This document shows positions 51,837 through 61,034 of a DNA stretch of 64,000 nt, piece by piece. The DNA lies in NCBI GenBank assembly GCA_043807765.1, contig JAZDFQ010000005.1:62001-126000 (forward strand), read 5' to 3'. This stretch comes from Stygiobacter sp043807765 (GTDB lineage: Bacteria > Bacteroidota > Ignavibacteria > Ignavibacteriales > Melioribacteraceae). Under the pieces are notes generated by a model. It saw nothing but the letters and a program-made list of their open reading frames with translations, searched no databases and was not told where the DNA came from. The position numbers were made by a program, and so were the translations under genes. The stretch's first letter is position 1. Each line of letters begins with the position of its first letter.

Positions 51837-53660
51837 CTAACCTTCGAGACCTTTGTACATATCCTCTATTAGACCCTTATATCGTTCTTCAATCACTTTG
51901 CGCTTAACGGAAAGTTTTGGTGTAAGCTCGCCGGTTTCAATTGTGAACGGTTTATCAAGAATTGCAAACTTGCGCACACGTTCAAAATTAGCGAGTTTCT
52001 TCTGGAATATATCCAGCTCTTTATCAAGCAGCTCATAAATCTGTTTCTTTTCCACAAGCTCTTCAACATCTTTATATTGAATTCTGTTAGCATCGGCATA
52101 TTCTTTTAGCGCTTCATAATCGGGTACAATCAGCGCACTCAAGAACATTCTTCTATCGCCAATAAGAATGAATTGGTCGATATATTTGCTGGCAAGAAAC
52201 ATATTTTCGATTGGCGTAGGAGCGATATATTTTCCGCCGGAAGTTTTGAAAAGGTGTTTCTTTCTATCCGTTATGATTAAGAAACCCTCAGCATCAAACA
52301 CACCAATATCTCCGGTGTAAAGCCAGCCATCTTTTATTGTTTCGTCGGTTTCCTTTTTATTCTTGTAATATCCTTGCATAATGTTGGGACCGTAGGCAAG
52401 TATTTCGCCATCCTTGGCAATTTTAATCTCTACACCCGGATATGGCTTGCCTACTGTACCAAATTTGTAATCGTTAACTCTGTTGCATGCAAGAACCGGA
52501 GAAGATTCTGTTAGTCCGTAACCCTCAATAACCAATATTCCCACAGCTTCAAAGAACTGTCCTAATTCTCTTGATAAAGCAGCGCCGCCCGAAATGAAAA
52601 AGCGCAGATTGCCGCCGGTAGCTTCACGCAGTTTATGGAAAACTAGTTTATCGGCAAGTTTCCTTTTCAGCGACAGAAAGATTGGGATAGGATGCCCCGA
52701 TTTTTTTGCTACTTGAAATTCTTTTCCAAGTTCAATTGCCCAGTTAAATATTTTTTGTTTTTTCTCGGGCTGACTTTCAACATTACGTTTAATCTTGGAA
52801 TAAATTCTTTCAAATAAACGGGGAACTGCCGTCATAATTGTAGGCTGAATTTCTTTCAAGTTCTGCGATACTTTTTCTATGCTCTCGGCATAAGCTATTA
52901 TTGATCCCGCTGAAAATGCAGTGTAGTAGCCGGCCATTCTTTCGAAGATATGACATAGAGGAAGAAACGATAGAAAAGTATCGGTCGCACCAATATCAAA
53001 TACTTCGTGCGCGCCTTTAACATTTGATGTGATATTCTTATGAGTCAAAACCACACCTTTGGGCACTCCGGTTGTTCCCGAAGTATAAATGATTGTACAA
53101 AGATCATTCTCCTGGCAAAGTCTTAAGCTGTCTTCAAAGTGAGATGAATTTGTTTTCTTAAACTCTACACCTTTTGCCTGTATATCGGCAAAAGTAAATA
53201 CATCTTTCTCTGTTCCCTTTTCATCATTGTTCATTACAATTATGAAGCGAAGAGTTCTGCATTCGTTGCGGACTTTCAAAACTTTGTTCAGTTGAAACTT
53301 ATTTGAAACAATTATTCCTACTGCTTCGGAATTGTTTGTACAGAACTCAATTGTTTCGGAAGTTGAGATTGGATAGAGAGGGACATCAACGCCGCCAAGT
53401 CCAAGAATAGCGAAATCGGAGTAAACCCATTCGGGTCTGTTCTCTGCAATAATTGCAATTTTATCGTTCCGCTTGAAACCCATTGATGCGAGTCCCAGCG
53501 CAAACAGTTCCGTCTGCCTTGCCATTTCATCATAGGTTACACCCACCCACTGTTCTCCAACGCGGTGTTTCAGCGCCGGGCGTTCCATTCCTTTCCCGAA
53601 TTCCTTAGTCATTATTTGATAAAGCTGAGAAATCGTTTTGAATTCTTTGTAAAGCGCCAT
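51837..53660 (-). CDS. Long-chain acyl-CoA synthetase (AMP-forming)
   Basis: Protein of 607 aa, ANL superfamily. The P-loop-like motif YTSGTTGVPKGVV, the GYGLTESSPVLA segment, and DGWLYTGDIGVFDAEGFLIITDRKKHLFKTSGGKYIAP are all clear. It activates fatty acids as acyl-CoA. GAGGAG precedes the ATG. Eukaryote-like long-chain synthetases of this length are common in these bacteria. The exact chain length preference is not visible. Confidence 0.93.
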   Translation of the reverse strand: MALYKEFKTISQLYQIMTKEFGKGMERPALKHRVGEQWVGVTYDEMARQTELFALGLASMGFKRNDKIAIIAENRPEWVYSDFAILGLGGVDVPLYPISTSETIEFCTNNSEAVGIIVSNKFQLNKVLKVRNECRTLRFIIVMNNDEKGTEKDVFTFADIQAKGVEFKKTNSSHFEDSLRLCQENDLCTIIYTSGTTGVPKGVVLTHKNITSNVKGAHEVFDIGATDTFLSFLPLCHIFERMAGYYTAFSAGSIIAYAESIEKVSQNLKEIQPTIMTAVPRLFERIYSKIKRNVESQPEKKQKIFNWAIELGKEFQVAKKSGHPIPIFLSLKRKLADKLVFHKLREATGGNLRFFISGGAALSRELGQFFEAVGILVIEGYGLTESSPVLACNRVNDYKFGTVGKPYPGVEIKIAKDGEILAYGPNIMQGYYKNKKETDETIKDGWLYTGDIGVFDAEGFLIITDRKKHLFKTSGGKYIAPTPIENMFLASKYIDQFILIGDRRMFLSALIVPDYEALKEYADANRIQYKDVEELVEKKQIYELLDKELDIFQKKLANFERVRKFAILDKPFTIETGELTPKLSVKRKVIEERYKGLIEDMYKGLEG

Positions 53661-53720
53661 GCAACTCTCCTCAGAAGTTTGGCGTCAAGATAAGGCGGGA
53701 GTGTTTTATTTGCAATAACA

Positions 53721-53754
53721 GATAAAAAAAACCGGAAACGAATGTTTCCGGTTT
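53721..53754 (-). terminator. Rho-independent terminator
   Basis: AAACCGGAAAC/GTTTCCGGTTT with a 4-nt loop lies between the secreted hypothetical gene (stop 53768) and the acyl-CoA synthetase start (53660). On the minus strand the stem is followed by a T-run, ending the sigma/anti-sigma operon. Confidence 0.92.
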
Positions 53755-53767
53755 AATAAAGGGTTTA

Positions 53768-54469
53768 TCAATTTTCTCTTTCGAGTGTTAGTACTAAATA
53801 ATCTTCAAAATAGTTGGAATAATCTTTCTTACTATCAAACTTTACTTTCTTACCATCTATTACGTCTTCAACAAACCATTCTTCAGTATTGAAATCATTT
53901 ATGTCTAGCTTGATACTTTCACCCAAACCTAATACGATATCGTTTTTTGTATGCATCAATCCAAACCCTTTTGTTTTAGATTTTATACCATCTGGAGAAT
54001 AATATTCTAGATTATTAAATATTTCTCCTACTCGTGTAAAGAATGAATACGTTTTACCTTGTTTGTTTATAGGTATCAATAATAATTCTATTCTAAGAGT
54101 TACTGATTGAATTTTAGACGATAATAATGCAATATCTTTTTTATCTGGCGAATAAATTTCCAATGGGATAGTAATCTTGCTTTCATAAAAACTTAACTTA
54201 AAGTTTTTTGGATTAAAGTCAGATGCCTTCATTTCGGTAAGCGGATATTCTGATTTTTTGATAAGTATTCTGTTAGAGTTCTTTTCCTGACGTACAAATT
54301 CTACTCCTAATTTTAGTATGGGTTTATTAACCCCATTTGATAATGCTTTTTCTTCAAGTTTGCCATAAATTTTTTTAATTATTTCTTCATGACTTCTTGG
54401 TTTTGTTTTTGTCTGTGCACTTACTAATGAAATTGCAACTATTATCACAATGAATATCATTTTTTTCAT
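53768..54469 (-). CDS. Secreted hypothetical protein of the ECF-sigma operon
   Basis: Protein of 233 aa starting at the ATG at 54469 (GGAG upstream; a TTG 6 nt earlier is less likely). A signal peptide (MKKMIFIVIIVAISLVSAQ) is followed by a moderately hydrophilic alpha/beta region (FKLSFYESKITIPLEIYSP, VTLRIELLLIPINKQGKTYSF). No family was recognised. It starts 2 bp after the anti-sigma stop and ends at a terminator, so it is the last gene of the operon and may be its effector or sensor. Confidence 0.72.
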   Translation of the reverse strand: MKKMIFIVIIVAISLVSAQTKTKPRSHEEIIKKIYGKLEEKALSNGVNKPILKLGVEFVRQEKNSNRILIKKSEYPLTEMKASDFNPKNFKLSFYESKITIPLEIYSPDKKDIALLSSKIQSVTLRIELLLIPINKQGKTYSFFTRVGEIFNNLEYYSPDGIKSKTKGFGLMHTKNDIVLGLGESIKLDINDFNTEEWFVEDVIDGKKVKFDSKKDYSNYFEDYLVLTLEREN

Positions 54470-54471
54470 GG

Positions 54472-54975
54472 TCAACTCCCGTTATTTGTTTCAATTAAAT
54501 CTGCATCTGTAAACTTTATTGTACGTAAACTATTTACATATTGCAGATATTCTTGCTGCGTAGTAATTACTCCTTTTCTCCCGGGAACTAAAGAGTTACT
54601 TGCTACTAAATTACCTTGAGCTACAGTTTTCTCATTCTCCACAAAGACAGTGTCGACTCTGACTTCGCTTTTTGTTACTAAAACTTCTTTCTGTGTTGTG
54701 GTAGCTAATAGAAACAACAACAATATTGCCGCCGCGCTGCTTGCATAAAACGCTGCTCTATAAAACTTGCCAACGGTTTGAGCTTTCGGCTTATTCTTTA
54801 TTTCATCCAGATTTTCCGCGCAGATAATTCTCGATTTTTCTTTTAGAATAATCAAATCGGAAAAGAGCTTTCGGCATTCACTGCATTCCGCTACGTGAGC
54901 AAACATTTCAGATTGCTTCTCGCGGTCAAGTTCCCCATCAACAAATAAATTTATTTCTTCATTAAAGTGTTTCAT
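54472..54975 (-). CDS. Zinc-finger (HxxxCxxC) anti-sigma factor
   Basis: Protein of 167 aa. The N-terminal region has the zf-HC2 pattern (HFNEEINLFVDGELD and FAHVAECSECRKLF), the zinc-binding anti-sigma domain. One transmembrane helix lies at about 76-95 (FYASSAAAILLLFLLATT), and a periplasmic tail follows. It is directly downstream of an ECF sigma gene, which it should bind. Confidence 0.9.
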   Translation of the reverse strand: MKHFNEEINLFVDGELDREKQSEMFAHVAECSECRKLFSDLIILKEKSRIICAENLDEIKNKPKAQTVGKFYRAAFYASSAAAILLLFLLATTTQKEVLVTKSEVRVDTVFVENEKTVAQGNLVASNSLVPGRKGVITTQQEYLQYVNSLRTIKFTDADLIETNNGS

Positions 54976-54983
54976 GGTTCACC

Positions 54984-55454
54984 TCATTTCAAATATTTTC
55001 TAAGCTGTTCACGTACACGGAACAGTTTTACTTTTACATTGTCTATTGTAATGCCTAATATGTCCGCAATTTCTTGATATGAATGACACGCGTACTCACG
55101 CAGATAAATCAGTTCATATTCATCTTTGCTCAGCTTCTTCATTGCATCATTAAGAGTAATTTTTTCATCAAGGTTGGAATCAATTCTTTCCATTATACTG
55201 TCATCTATCGGAACTACGTTTGAAGCTTTCCCATTCAATTTTTTATAACAGTAATTGCGCGTAATAACAAGAAGGTAAGTTTTGTAACTGCATTCCCCTC
55301 TAAAAGTATTTTGGCTGTTAATAAAACGAACAAATACTTCTTGCAGAGCATCTTTTGCATCGTCGGAATCTTTAAGCAGACTCATCGAATAATTGAGAAT
55401 ATCATTGGAGTAGCGGTTGAACAGCTCCTTTACGTTATTCTCATTTTTATTCAT
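54984..55454 (-). CDS. ECF RNA polymerase sigma factor
   Basis: Protein of 156 aa. Region 2 has LFNRYSNDILNYSMSLLKDSDDAKDALQEVFVRF and YKTYLLVITRNYCYKKL; region 4 has LSKDEYELIYLREYACHSYQEIADILGITIDNVKVKLFRVREQLRKYL. It heads the operon with anti-sigma and the secreted hypothetical protein. Upstream is a palindromic repeat in the 247-bp gap. Confidence 0.93.
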   Translation of the reverse strand: MNKNENNVKELFNRYSNDILNYSMSLLKDSDDAKDALQEVFVRFINSQNTFRGECSYKTYLLVITRNYCYKKLNGKASNVVPIDDSIMERIDSNLDEKITLNDAMKKLSKDEYELIYLREYACHSYQEIADILGITIDNVKVKLFRVREQLRKYLK

Positions 55455-55613
55455 CCCTTTCCCGAAATAATTGCTTTAGTAAATAGATTCAATTTCCCTT
55501 AAAATGTTACAAAATTATTTCAGCAGTTTCACTTTTATTAAGAAAGAATCTAACCTACTCTGAGATGAACATGTTTTATGTGAATTGCATAGGGAAACAA
55601 AATAGGTTTAATA

Positions 55614-55692
55614 GAACGCGGATTACACAGATTTAACGGATTAAAGCTGATTTATCTGCGCTGATCAGTATAATCGGATTTGATCTGCGTTC
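55614..55692. repeat. GCGGATTACACGGATT-type palindromic repeat
   Basis: About 80 bp bounded by GAACGCGGATTACACAG and TGATCTGCGTTC, with internal ATTTAACGGATT, AAGCTGATTTATCTGCG and AATCGGATT. The ends pair as a hairpin (GAACGCAGAT with GAACGCGGAT). It lies between the divergent or adjacent ends of the sigma gene and the hypothetical gene at 55701; it has no coding potential. Confidence 0.8.
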
Positions 55693-55700
55693 CATTGCTT

Positions 55701-56033
55701 CTAATTTGAGCCAAAAACTTTTCCATCTACTACCGGTGTAACACAAATCATCGGGTTTTGCGGGACTTTGAACTTCTCGAATATCTCTTCAAAAAGCTGA
55801 TATTGCAAGCCTTGTTTTTCCAATTTGGAGAATTTTTTGTAAGGCATAAAATCCCCCTTTTTGTTTCTAGGTGCATCAAAAGTATATGCCGAATCAAAAT
55901 CTACTTTAGCTTGCTCTTTTAAGAATTCAATTTTTTGCCGATCTCCTTCATCGCTCTCATATGCTTTTGCTTTAAAAGCAGTTACGGTGCCATTGTCAAT
56001 TATCAAGTAAACATTCAAAATTGTTTCGCCCAT
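55701..56033 (-). CDS. Hypothetical protein
   Basis: Protein of 110 aa starting at the ATG at 56033. A GTG at 56093 would add 20 residues and overlap the upstream hydrolase gene by 16 bp; neither start has a strong ribosome site. It is charged and without signal peptide or membrane segments (EGDRQKIEFLKEQAKVDFDSAYTF, DFMPYKKFSKLEKQGLQYQLFEEIF). No family was recognised. It may be co-transcribed with the nitrilase-family gene. Confidence 0.6.
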   Translation of the reverse strand: MGETILNVYLIIDNGTVTAFKAKAYESDEGDRQKIEFLKEQAKVDFDSAYTFDAPRNKKGDFMPYKKFSKLEKQGLQYQLFEEIFEKFKVPQNPMICVTPVVDGKVFGSN

Positions 56034-56077
56034 ATATTTTTCTTTTGTTGAAATTACAGCAGTTAATAAATGCGGAT

Positions 56078-56905
56078 TTATTTTCCGAACCACTCTTTAT
56101 AAAGTTCCGGTCTTCTGTCTCTCATAAACAATCTCTTTGCGTGAGACTTATTAATTTTTTCCATATCGATATTGCAGAAAAGAATTTCATCTGTCCCAAT
56201 TCCGGCACGTGCAATTACTTCTCCATCCGGGTCACACACAAACGACTCACCGGAAAAATTTAGGCATTCTTCCTCGCCTACACGGTTGCAAAGCGCAGTG
56301 TAATAGCCATTCTGAAAAGCAGCTACTCTCATTTCAGCTTCGTATAAACCTTCCGGCCATTCTCCCACAGCACCGGCTTGCGGAATGAAAACTATTTGGG
56401 CACCGTTGATGGCTAAAGCGCGCATGAATTCGGGATAGTGGCGGTCATAGCAGATTGCGACTGCAATTTTTCCAAATGCAGTTTCGTAAACCGGAGCGCC
56501 GGTATTGCCCGGTGTGTAAAAATCTTTTTCATAGAAACATTCGTAATCGGTAATGTGAATCATTCTTGTAGAGCCGAGAATTTTTCCATCTGCATCAATC
56601 ACCGGAGAGGAATCGTAAGTATTTTCCCCCTCTTGCTCATACAAATTTAGAATTATAACAACGCCTAATTCCTTGGCAAGATTGGAGAACAATTCAGTTG
56701 TTTTACCGGGAACAGTTTCGGCTATTTCCAAAGGTTTGGAAGAACGGTTCTGCGGGAAAAATTTTGTGAAAGCTAATTCCGCAAAGCAGATAATTTTTGC
56801 TCCATCGGAAGCGGCTTTCTTAACGGCTTCAATTCCTTTGCTGATATTTGCTTCTTTGTTTGCCGAAGCCTTTTGCTGTACTAATGCAATTTTTACTGTA
56901 GCCAT
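56078..56905 (-). CDS. Nitrilase-superfamily carbon-nitrogen hydrolase
   Basis: Protein of 275 aa. The catalytic Glu is E43 (CFAELAF) and the nucleophile is C152 (AICYDRHYPEFM). The position that usually holds the catalytic Lys (as in YRKMH) reads TRMIH, with M115, so the site is atypical. The sequence resembles N-carbamoylputrescine amidase or related amidases, but the substrate is unproven. It starts 3 bp after the membrane protein gene and 8 bp after its stop. Confidence 0.88.
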   Translation of the reverse strand: MATVKIALVQQKASANKEANISKGIEAVKKAASDGAKIICFAELAFTKFFPQNRSSKPLEIAETVPGKTTELFSNLAKELGVVIILNLYEQEGENTYDSSPVIDADGKILGSTRMIHITDYECFYEKDFYTPGNTGAPVYETAFGKIAVAICYDRHYPEFMRALAINGAQIVFIPQAGAVGEWPEGLYEAEMRVAAFQNGYYTALCNRVGEEECLNFSGESFVCDPDGEVIARAGIGTDEILFCNIDMEKINKSHAKRLFMRDRRPELYKEWFGK

Positions 56906-56908
56906 AAA

Positions 56909-57562
56909 TTATTCTTTATTCCTCAAAACAAATAAAGCCAAGAAACAAGTAAACACAAAAGCCATTTTGCAGATCAAGCTTTCTGCCGCCGTTAAAAATG
57001 TTGGAAAGAAAATCGCAAAGATCATTGAGGGTAAAAACGTAAATAAATATCCAAAGAAGAATGTTCTTGTAAGCGCTTTTTTCTTCGGGTCTTCTTCCCC
57101 TCCCCATTTTTTATTTAGTATTATCATTGAGCCGATAATCGGCAAATAATAAACTACGCCGTAAAGCTGTCCCAGCGGATAATGATATGATGCATAAAGC
57201 ACAGTACACTTAGTAACTGCTAATTGATCGATTGCAAATAAATAGAAAACGATAAAGAATAATGCCGGAATGAAAATTAGTTTATGGTGTTTTCCAAGTT
57301 TCTCTGTATATGTTAAAACTGTGTAAAGACCAAGCGGCGGCAATAATGAGATATCCGCAAATGCTAAATAAATTATAAACTGCTGTTTAAGTCCAACAAA
57401 GCAAATTAGAAACTCTAAAAACTGATAGCCAAACAGTATACCTATCATAGCAATAACAAGTTTGTTAACCGTATTCTTTTTAGCAAAGATTAAAAGGTTA
57501 ACAATAAAAACTAACTCCATACAAGCAATTAGGAGAGAAACAACTCCGTCAAATGAATTCAT
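56909..57562 (-). CDS. Polytopic membrane protein, unknown family
   Basis: Protein of 217 aa with about seven hydrophobic segments and a loop WGGEEDPKKKALTRTF; helices are separated by short loops with Lys/Arg inside. The seven-helix topology resembles small rhodopsin-like or 7TM sensor membrane parts but no family was recognised. It lies between the hydrolase and the PLP enzyme, all on the minus strand with gaps under 10 bp. Confidence 0.65.
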   Translation of the reverse strand: MNSFDGVVSLLIACMELVFIVNLLIFAKKNTVNKLVIAMIGILFGYQFLEFLICFVGLKQQFIIYLAFADISLLPPLGLYTVLTYTEKLGKHHKLIFIPALFFIVFYLFAIDQLAVTKCTVLYASYHYPLGQLYGVVYYLPIIGSMIILNKKWGGEEDPKKKALTRTFFFGYLFTFLPSMIFAIFFPTFLTAAESLICKMAFVFTCFLALFVLRNKE

Positions 57563-57570
57563 TTATTTAC

Positions 57571-58557
57571 CTAAATTAATTCCGATGAATAAGAAAAAAG
57601 AGCCGGAGTTCCGCCGGTGTGCCAGAAAAGAATATTCTCATCGTTAGAAAACTCTTTCGCCTCAATCATCCTAATTAAACCGCCGAATACTCTTCCCGTA
57701 TAAACCGGATCGATTAGAAGACCTTCTTTCTCGGCAAGCAATTTAATTGCTCTACGTTCAAGTTCGCCAACAACACCGTAATCATTTTCAATAAACTCAT
57801 CGCGGAGGATTACATCATTCAAAGTAAAGGTTTTTCGAATCTCAAATTCATCGGAAAGTTCATTTGCTAAATCGGTTATATGCAGATCGTAAGGTTTATC
57901 TCCCGCTTCCCCTTTATCAATTTGAACACCAATAACTTTTGCTTCGCAGCCATATAGAACTTTTCCGGCTATCAAACCGGCATGTGTTCCGCCGGAACTT
58001 GAAGCGAATATAATGCTGCTGATATTCAAATCCATTTCCTTCATCTGAAGTTGAATTTCTTTTACTGCTTCAACATACCCAAGTGCGCCAACTCTGTTGG
58101 AGCCGCCGTAGGGAATTATGTAAGGCATTTTACCTTCCATCATCAGTTGTTGAGCTATGAGAGGAATATTTTCTCCTTTGCGAAATTCGGTAGACCAGTG
58201 AATTTTAGCATTGAAGAGTTTATCCAAAAGAAGATTTCCAGCATACTCATTTGTTTCTTCGCCACGAAGCGCGAGATGGCATTCAAGCCCGCTCATAGCG
58301 GCTGCGGCGGCTGTTTGTCTGCAATGATTAGATTGAGCCGCCCCGCCGGTAATTACACAATCGCAATTATTTGCCAGCGCATCACCAATTAGGAATTCGA
58401 GCTTGCGAGTTTTATTTCCTCCAAACGCTAGTCCGGTCATATCATCCCGCTTAATGTAAATCTGCGGACCGCCGAAATACTTTGTAAGGTTTTCAAGTTT
58501 GTGAAGCGGAGTTGGAAAGAATCCAAGTTTCTTATGAGGCATATCGGAAATTTTCAT
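57571..58557 (-). CDS. D-cysteine desulfhydrase/ACC deaminase-type PLP enzyme
   Basis: Protein of 328 aa, fold type II PLP family. The PLP-Lys is in GNKTRKLEFLIGDA and GGAAQSNHCRQTAAAA is the conserved SNHxR loop; GGTHAGLIAGK and HTGGTPALF follow. It is probably D-cysteine desulfhydrase (releasing sulfide, ammonia, pyruvate) or a related deaminase. It is 8 bp upstream of the membrane protein gene. Confidence 0.88.
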   Translation of the reverse strand: MKISDMPHKKLGFFPTPLHKLENLTKYFGGPQIYIKRDDMTGLAFGGNKTRKLEFLIGDALANNCDCVITGGAAQSNHCRQTAAAAAMSGLECHLALRGEETNEYAGNLLLDKLFNAKIHWSTEFRKGENIPLIAQQLMMEGKMPYIIPYGGSNRVGALGYVEAVKEIQLQMKEMDLNISSIIFASSSGGTHAGLIAGKVLYGCEAKVIGVQIDKGEAGDKPYDLHITDLANELSDEFEIRKTFTLNDVILRDEFIENDYGVVGELERRAIKLLAEKEGLLIDPVYTGRVFGGLIRMIEAKEFSNDENILFWHTGGTPALFSYSSELI

Positions 58558-58636
58558 ATTACACCAATTTGTTTTTGCTGATTTAAAATGAATACCGGGA
58601 ACATTTGCAACTATAATTTCGAAGAGGCAAAGCGCC

Positions 58637-58666
58637 GGAGAAATCTTAAGATAGAAAGATTTCTCC
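58637..58666. repeat. Hairpin of the TTTCTCC/GGAGAAA repeat family
   Basis: GGAGAAATCTT/AAGATTTCTCC is a perfect 11-bp stem with an 8-nt loop. Flanking ATAATTTCGAAGAG and ATGCTCGAAACAA are again complementary in part, so the whole element spans about 58608-58680. It lies downstream of fumC, but no T-run follows on either strand, so it is not a classical terminator. Confidence 0.7.
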
Positions 58667-58713
58667 TATGCTCGAAACAACTTCTATTTTTTATGAATAA
58701 CACAAAACCGCAA

Positions 58714-60105
58714 TTATCCTTTTGGCCCAACCATTTTTTCCGGGCGAACTACTTCGTCAAATTTTTCTGAAGTCAGCAAGCCAAGTTCCATTGCAGCTTC
58801 TTTCAAAGTTTTGTTTTCTTTGTGAGCCTTTTTAGCAACCTTAGCCGCGTTATCGTAACCAATAACCGGATTAAGAGAAGTAACAAGCATCAAAGAATTT
58901 TCAAGATGTTTCTTGATATTCATGTCATTTGCTACTATTCCAACAACGCAATTATCTGTAAAGCTTTCGCAAGCATCGGCAATTAATTTAATTGATTGAA
59001 GAACGTTGAAAGCTATTATCGGCATGAAAACGTTTAGCTCGAAGTTTCCGCTTGCGCCGGCAAAGTTAATTGTAACATCATTGCCAAAAACTTGCGCGCA
59101 AACCATTGTCATTGCTTCGGATTGCGTCGGGTTTACTTTTCCCGGCATGATAGAACTGCCCGGTTCATTTTCCGGTAAAGAGATTTCACCTATACCGCAG
59201 CGGGGACCGCTGCCAAGCCAGCGTGCATCGTTAGCAATTTTCATTAATGAAGCCGCAATTGTTTTTAGCACTCCGCTCATTTCAACGAGAGCATCTTTTG
59301 CAGCCATTGCTTCAAATTTGTTTGGAGCTGTCTTAAACTGTTTGCCGGTTAGTTCGGAAATTTTCGCTGCAACTTTAACAGCGTAATTCGGATGTGTATT
59401 CAATCCGGTACCAACAGCAGTTCCGCCCAAAGGAATTTCGCTCAAGCGTTTTAATGCATCATTAACTCTTTCCAATCCATTAGTTAATTGCTGAGCGTAA
59501 CCGGAAAATTCTTGTCCTAATGTAAGTGGAGTTGCATCCATCAAGTGAGTTCTGCCGATCTTAATAATATCCTTAAACTCTTTTGCTTTTGCATCGAGAG
59601 CATCGCGCAGTTTTGCAACCATTGGAATTAATCTGCGGTGAATTTCTTCTACCGATGCAACATGAATTGCAGTTGGAAACGCATCGTTAGTTGATTGCGC
59701 TTTGTTCACATCATCATTTGGATGAATTGGTTTTTTGCTGCCGAGAACGCCGCCAGCCATTTCAATTGCGCGGTTGCTAATAACTTCATTCACATTCATG
59801 TTTGTCTGAGTGCCGCTTCCCGTCTGCCAAACAACCAACGGAAAATGATCATTCAGTTTTCCTTCAATCACTTCATCAGCAGCTAAAAGAATTAAATCCA
59901 GTTTTTCCTTTGGAAGTGTACCAAGTTCGTTGTTAATCAACGCGGCAGCTTTCTTTACGATTGCCATTGCGCGGATAAACTCTGCCGGAAATCTCTCTCC
60001 GCCAATCTTAAAATTCATTAACGATCTTGCCGTTTGAGCGCCATAGTATTTGTTTGTAGGAACTTGTATTTCGCCCATGCTGTCGGTTTCGATGCGGTAT
60101 TCCAT
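58714..60105 (-). CDS. fumC: Class II fumarate hydratase
   Basis: Protein of 463 aa, starting at the ATG at 60105 with GGAGAG upstream; an ATG at 60117 has no ribosome site. The signature GSSIMPGKVNPTQSEAMTMV and TGSGTQTNMNVNEVI, SCxxHPNDDVN-type HPNDDVNKAQSTND are all present. It interconverts fumarate and malate in the citric acid cycle. It is a single-gene unit on the minus strand. Confidence 0.97.
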   Translation of the reverse strand: MEYRIETDSMGEIQVPTNKYYGAQTARSLMNFKIGGERFPAEFIRAMAIVKKAAALINNELGTLPKEKLDLILLAADEVIEGKLNDHFPLVVWQTGSGTQTNMNVNEVISNRAIEMAGGVLGSKKPIHPNDDVNKAQSTNDAFPTAIHVASVEEIHRRLIPMVAKLRDALDAKAKEFKDIIKIGRTHLMDATPLTLGQEFSGYAQQLTNGLERVNDALKRLSEIPLGGTAVGTGLNTHPNYAVKVAAKISELTGKQFKTAPNKFEAMAAKDALVEMSGVLKTIAASLMKIANDARWLGSGPRCGIGEISLPENEPGSSIMPGKVNPTQSEAMTMVCAQVFGNDVTINFAGASGNFELNVFMPIIAFNVLQSIKLIADACESFTDNCVVGIVANDMNIKKHLENSLMLVTSLNPVIGYDNAAKVAKKAHKENKTLKEAAMELGLLTSEKFDEVVRPEKMVGPKG

Positions 60106-60265
60106 TATGCTCTCCATTAATTTTTATTTCGTGATCAAATTAGGACAAAGCTATTTTATTTTCAAACAGTAAGATGAAAGAAATGTGAAACTGATTCCTT
60201 TTGAGCAATTGTTACTTAAATAGCATTGACAACATTTGGGACTGGGTTGAGCTTCCAAAACAAAG

Positions 60266-61000
60266 TTAATAATTACTATTTACGATGTTCTTGGATATTA
60301 GAACTTGCTTGTACTTAGGATATGATTTGTTTTCTTTCGGGAAAGAGCTATTTGTAAGAACAGCAACTAGACCAACCTTTTCATCATAATATTCGTATAT
60401 GTCCAGTTCCGCAACTACTCCCTCTTGCAATTCATGATGATGATAAACTTTGCAATTAAAAACTCCGGCTGGCGTTTCATAAACTGCATTAGTTTCTACA
60501 CAAGTATATTTAACTGTATCGAATATTGAATACTTGAGTAAATAGGTATCATAAACCAAATGCGGAATATATTGAGAATCTCCTTTCTCTACTGGAAATT
60601 TTTTAATTAGTATATCGCTGTATACAGAATCTTTTGACATTTTCCCACCCATTAAATGCAATCCATCTTCTTTATTTCGATAGAGCCATTCAAACTCTTG
60701 CTGCTTACCGGTTTTTGTACTAAAAACGGCCGCGTGGTATCTAGGAATGTCATTCATAATATTCGAATTAGTAGAAGTGCGTGTTATTTTCAAATCGTAT
60801 GAAAACTGTTCGAAAAGAACGATCCCTTTATCATCTAACTGATATACTTTATAGCTCCAAGAATTTCCAATTCTTAAAGGCATTAATCCATTATTCTCTA
60901 TCTCTGATAGATTTAATTCTTGGGGTTCGGTACTTTGGTTGCAAGAGTAGAAAATAAAAATTGCAAGGACCACCATCAAAATACTTAAGACAAATTTCAA
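60266..61000 (-). CDS. Hypothetical lipoprotein
   Basis: Protein of 244 aa, starting with TTG at 61000 (AAGGGG a few bases upstream). The lipobox is FIFYSCN. It is otherwise a beta-rich soluble protein with WSYKVYQLDDKG, FEWLYRNKEDGLHLMGG and a C-terminal VYETPAGVFNCKVYHHHE. It resembles small extracytoplasmic lipoproteins of Bacteroidota-like bacteria, but no family was recognised. It follows the NlpC/P60 gene by 34 bp on the same strand. Confidence 0.75.
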   Translation of the reverse strand: MKFVLSILMVVLAIFIFYSCNQSTEPQELNLSEIENNGLMPLRIGNSWSYKVYQLDDKGIVLFEQFSYDLKITRTSTNSNIMNDIPRYHAAVFSTKTGKQQEFEWLYRNKEDGLHLMGGKMSKDSVYSDILIKKFPVEKGDSQYIPHLVYDTYLLKYSIFDTVKYTCVETNAVYETPAGVFNCKVYHHHELQEGVVAELDIYEYYDEKVGLVAVLTNSSFPKENKSYPKYKQVLISKNIVNSNY

Positions 61001-61034
61001 TAAGCACCCCTTGCGTTAAATTTATAAATACATT

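Noticed and set aside
58051..58392. A 113-codon plus-strand open frame opposite the PLP enzyme gene
   Set aside because: It mirrors the conserved SNHxR region of the minus-strand gene, with no ribosome site or family motifs.
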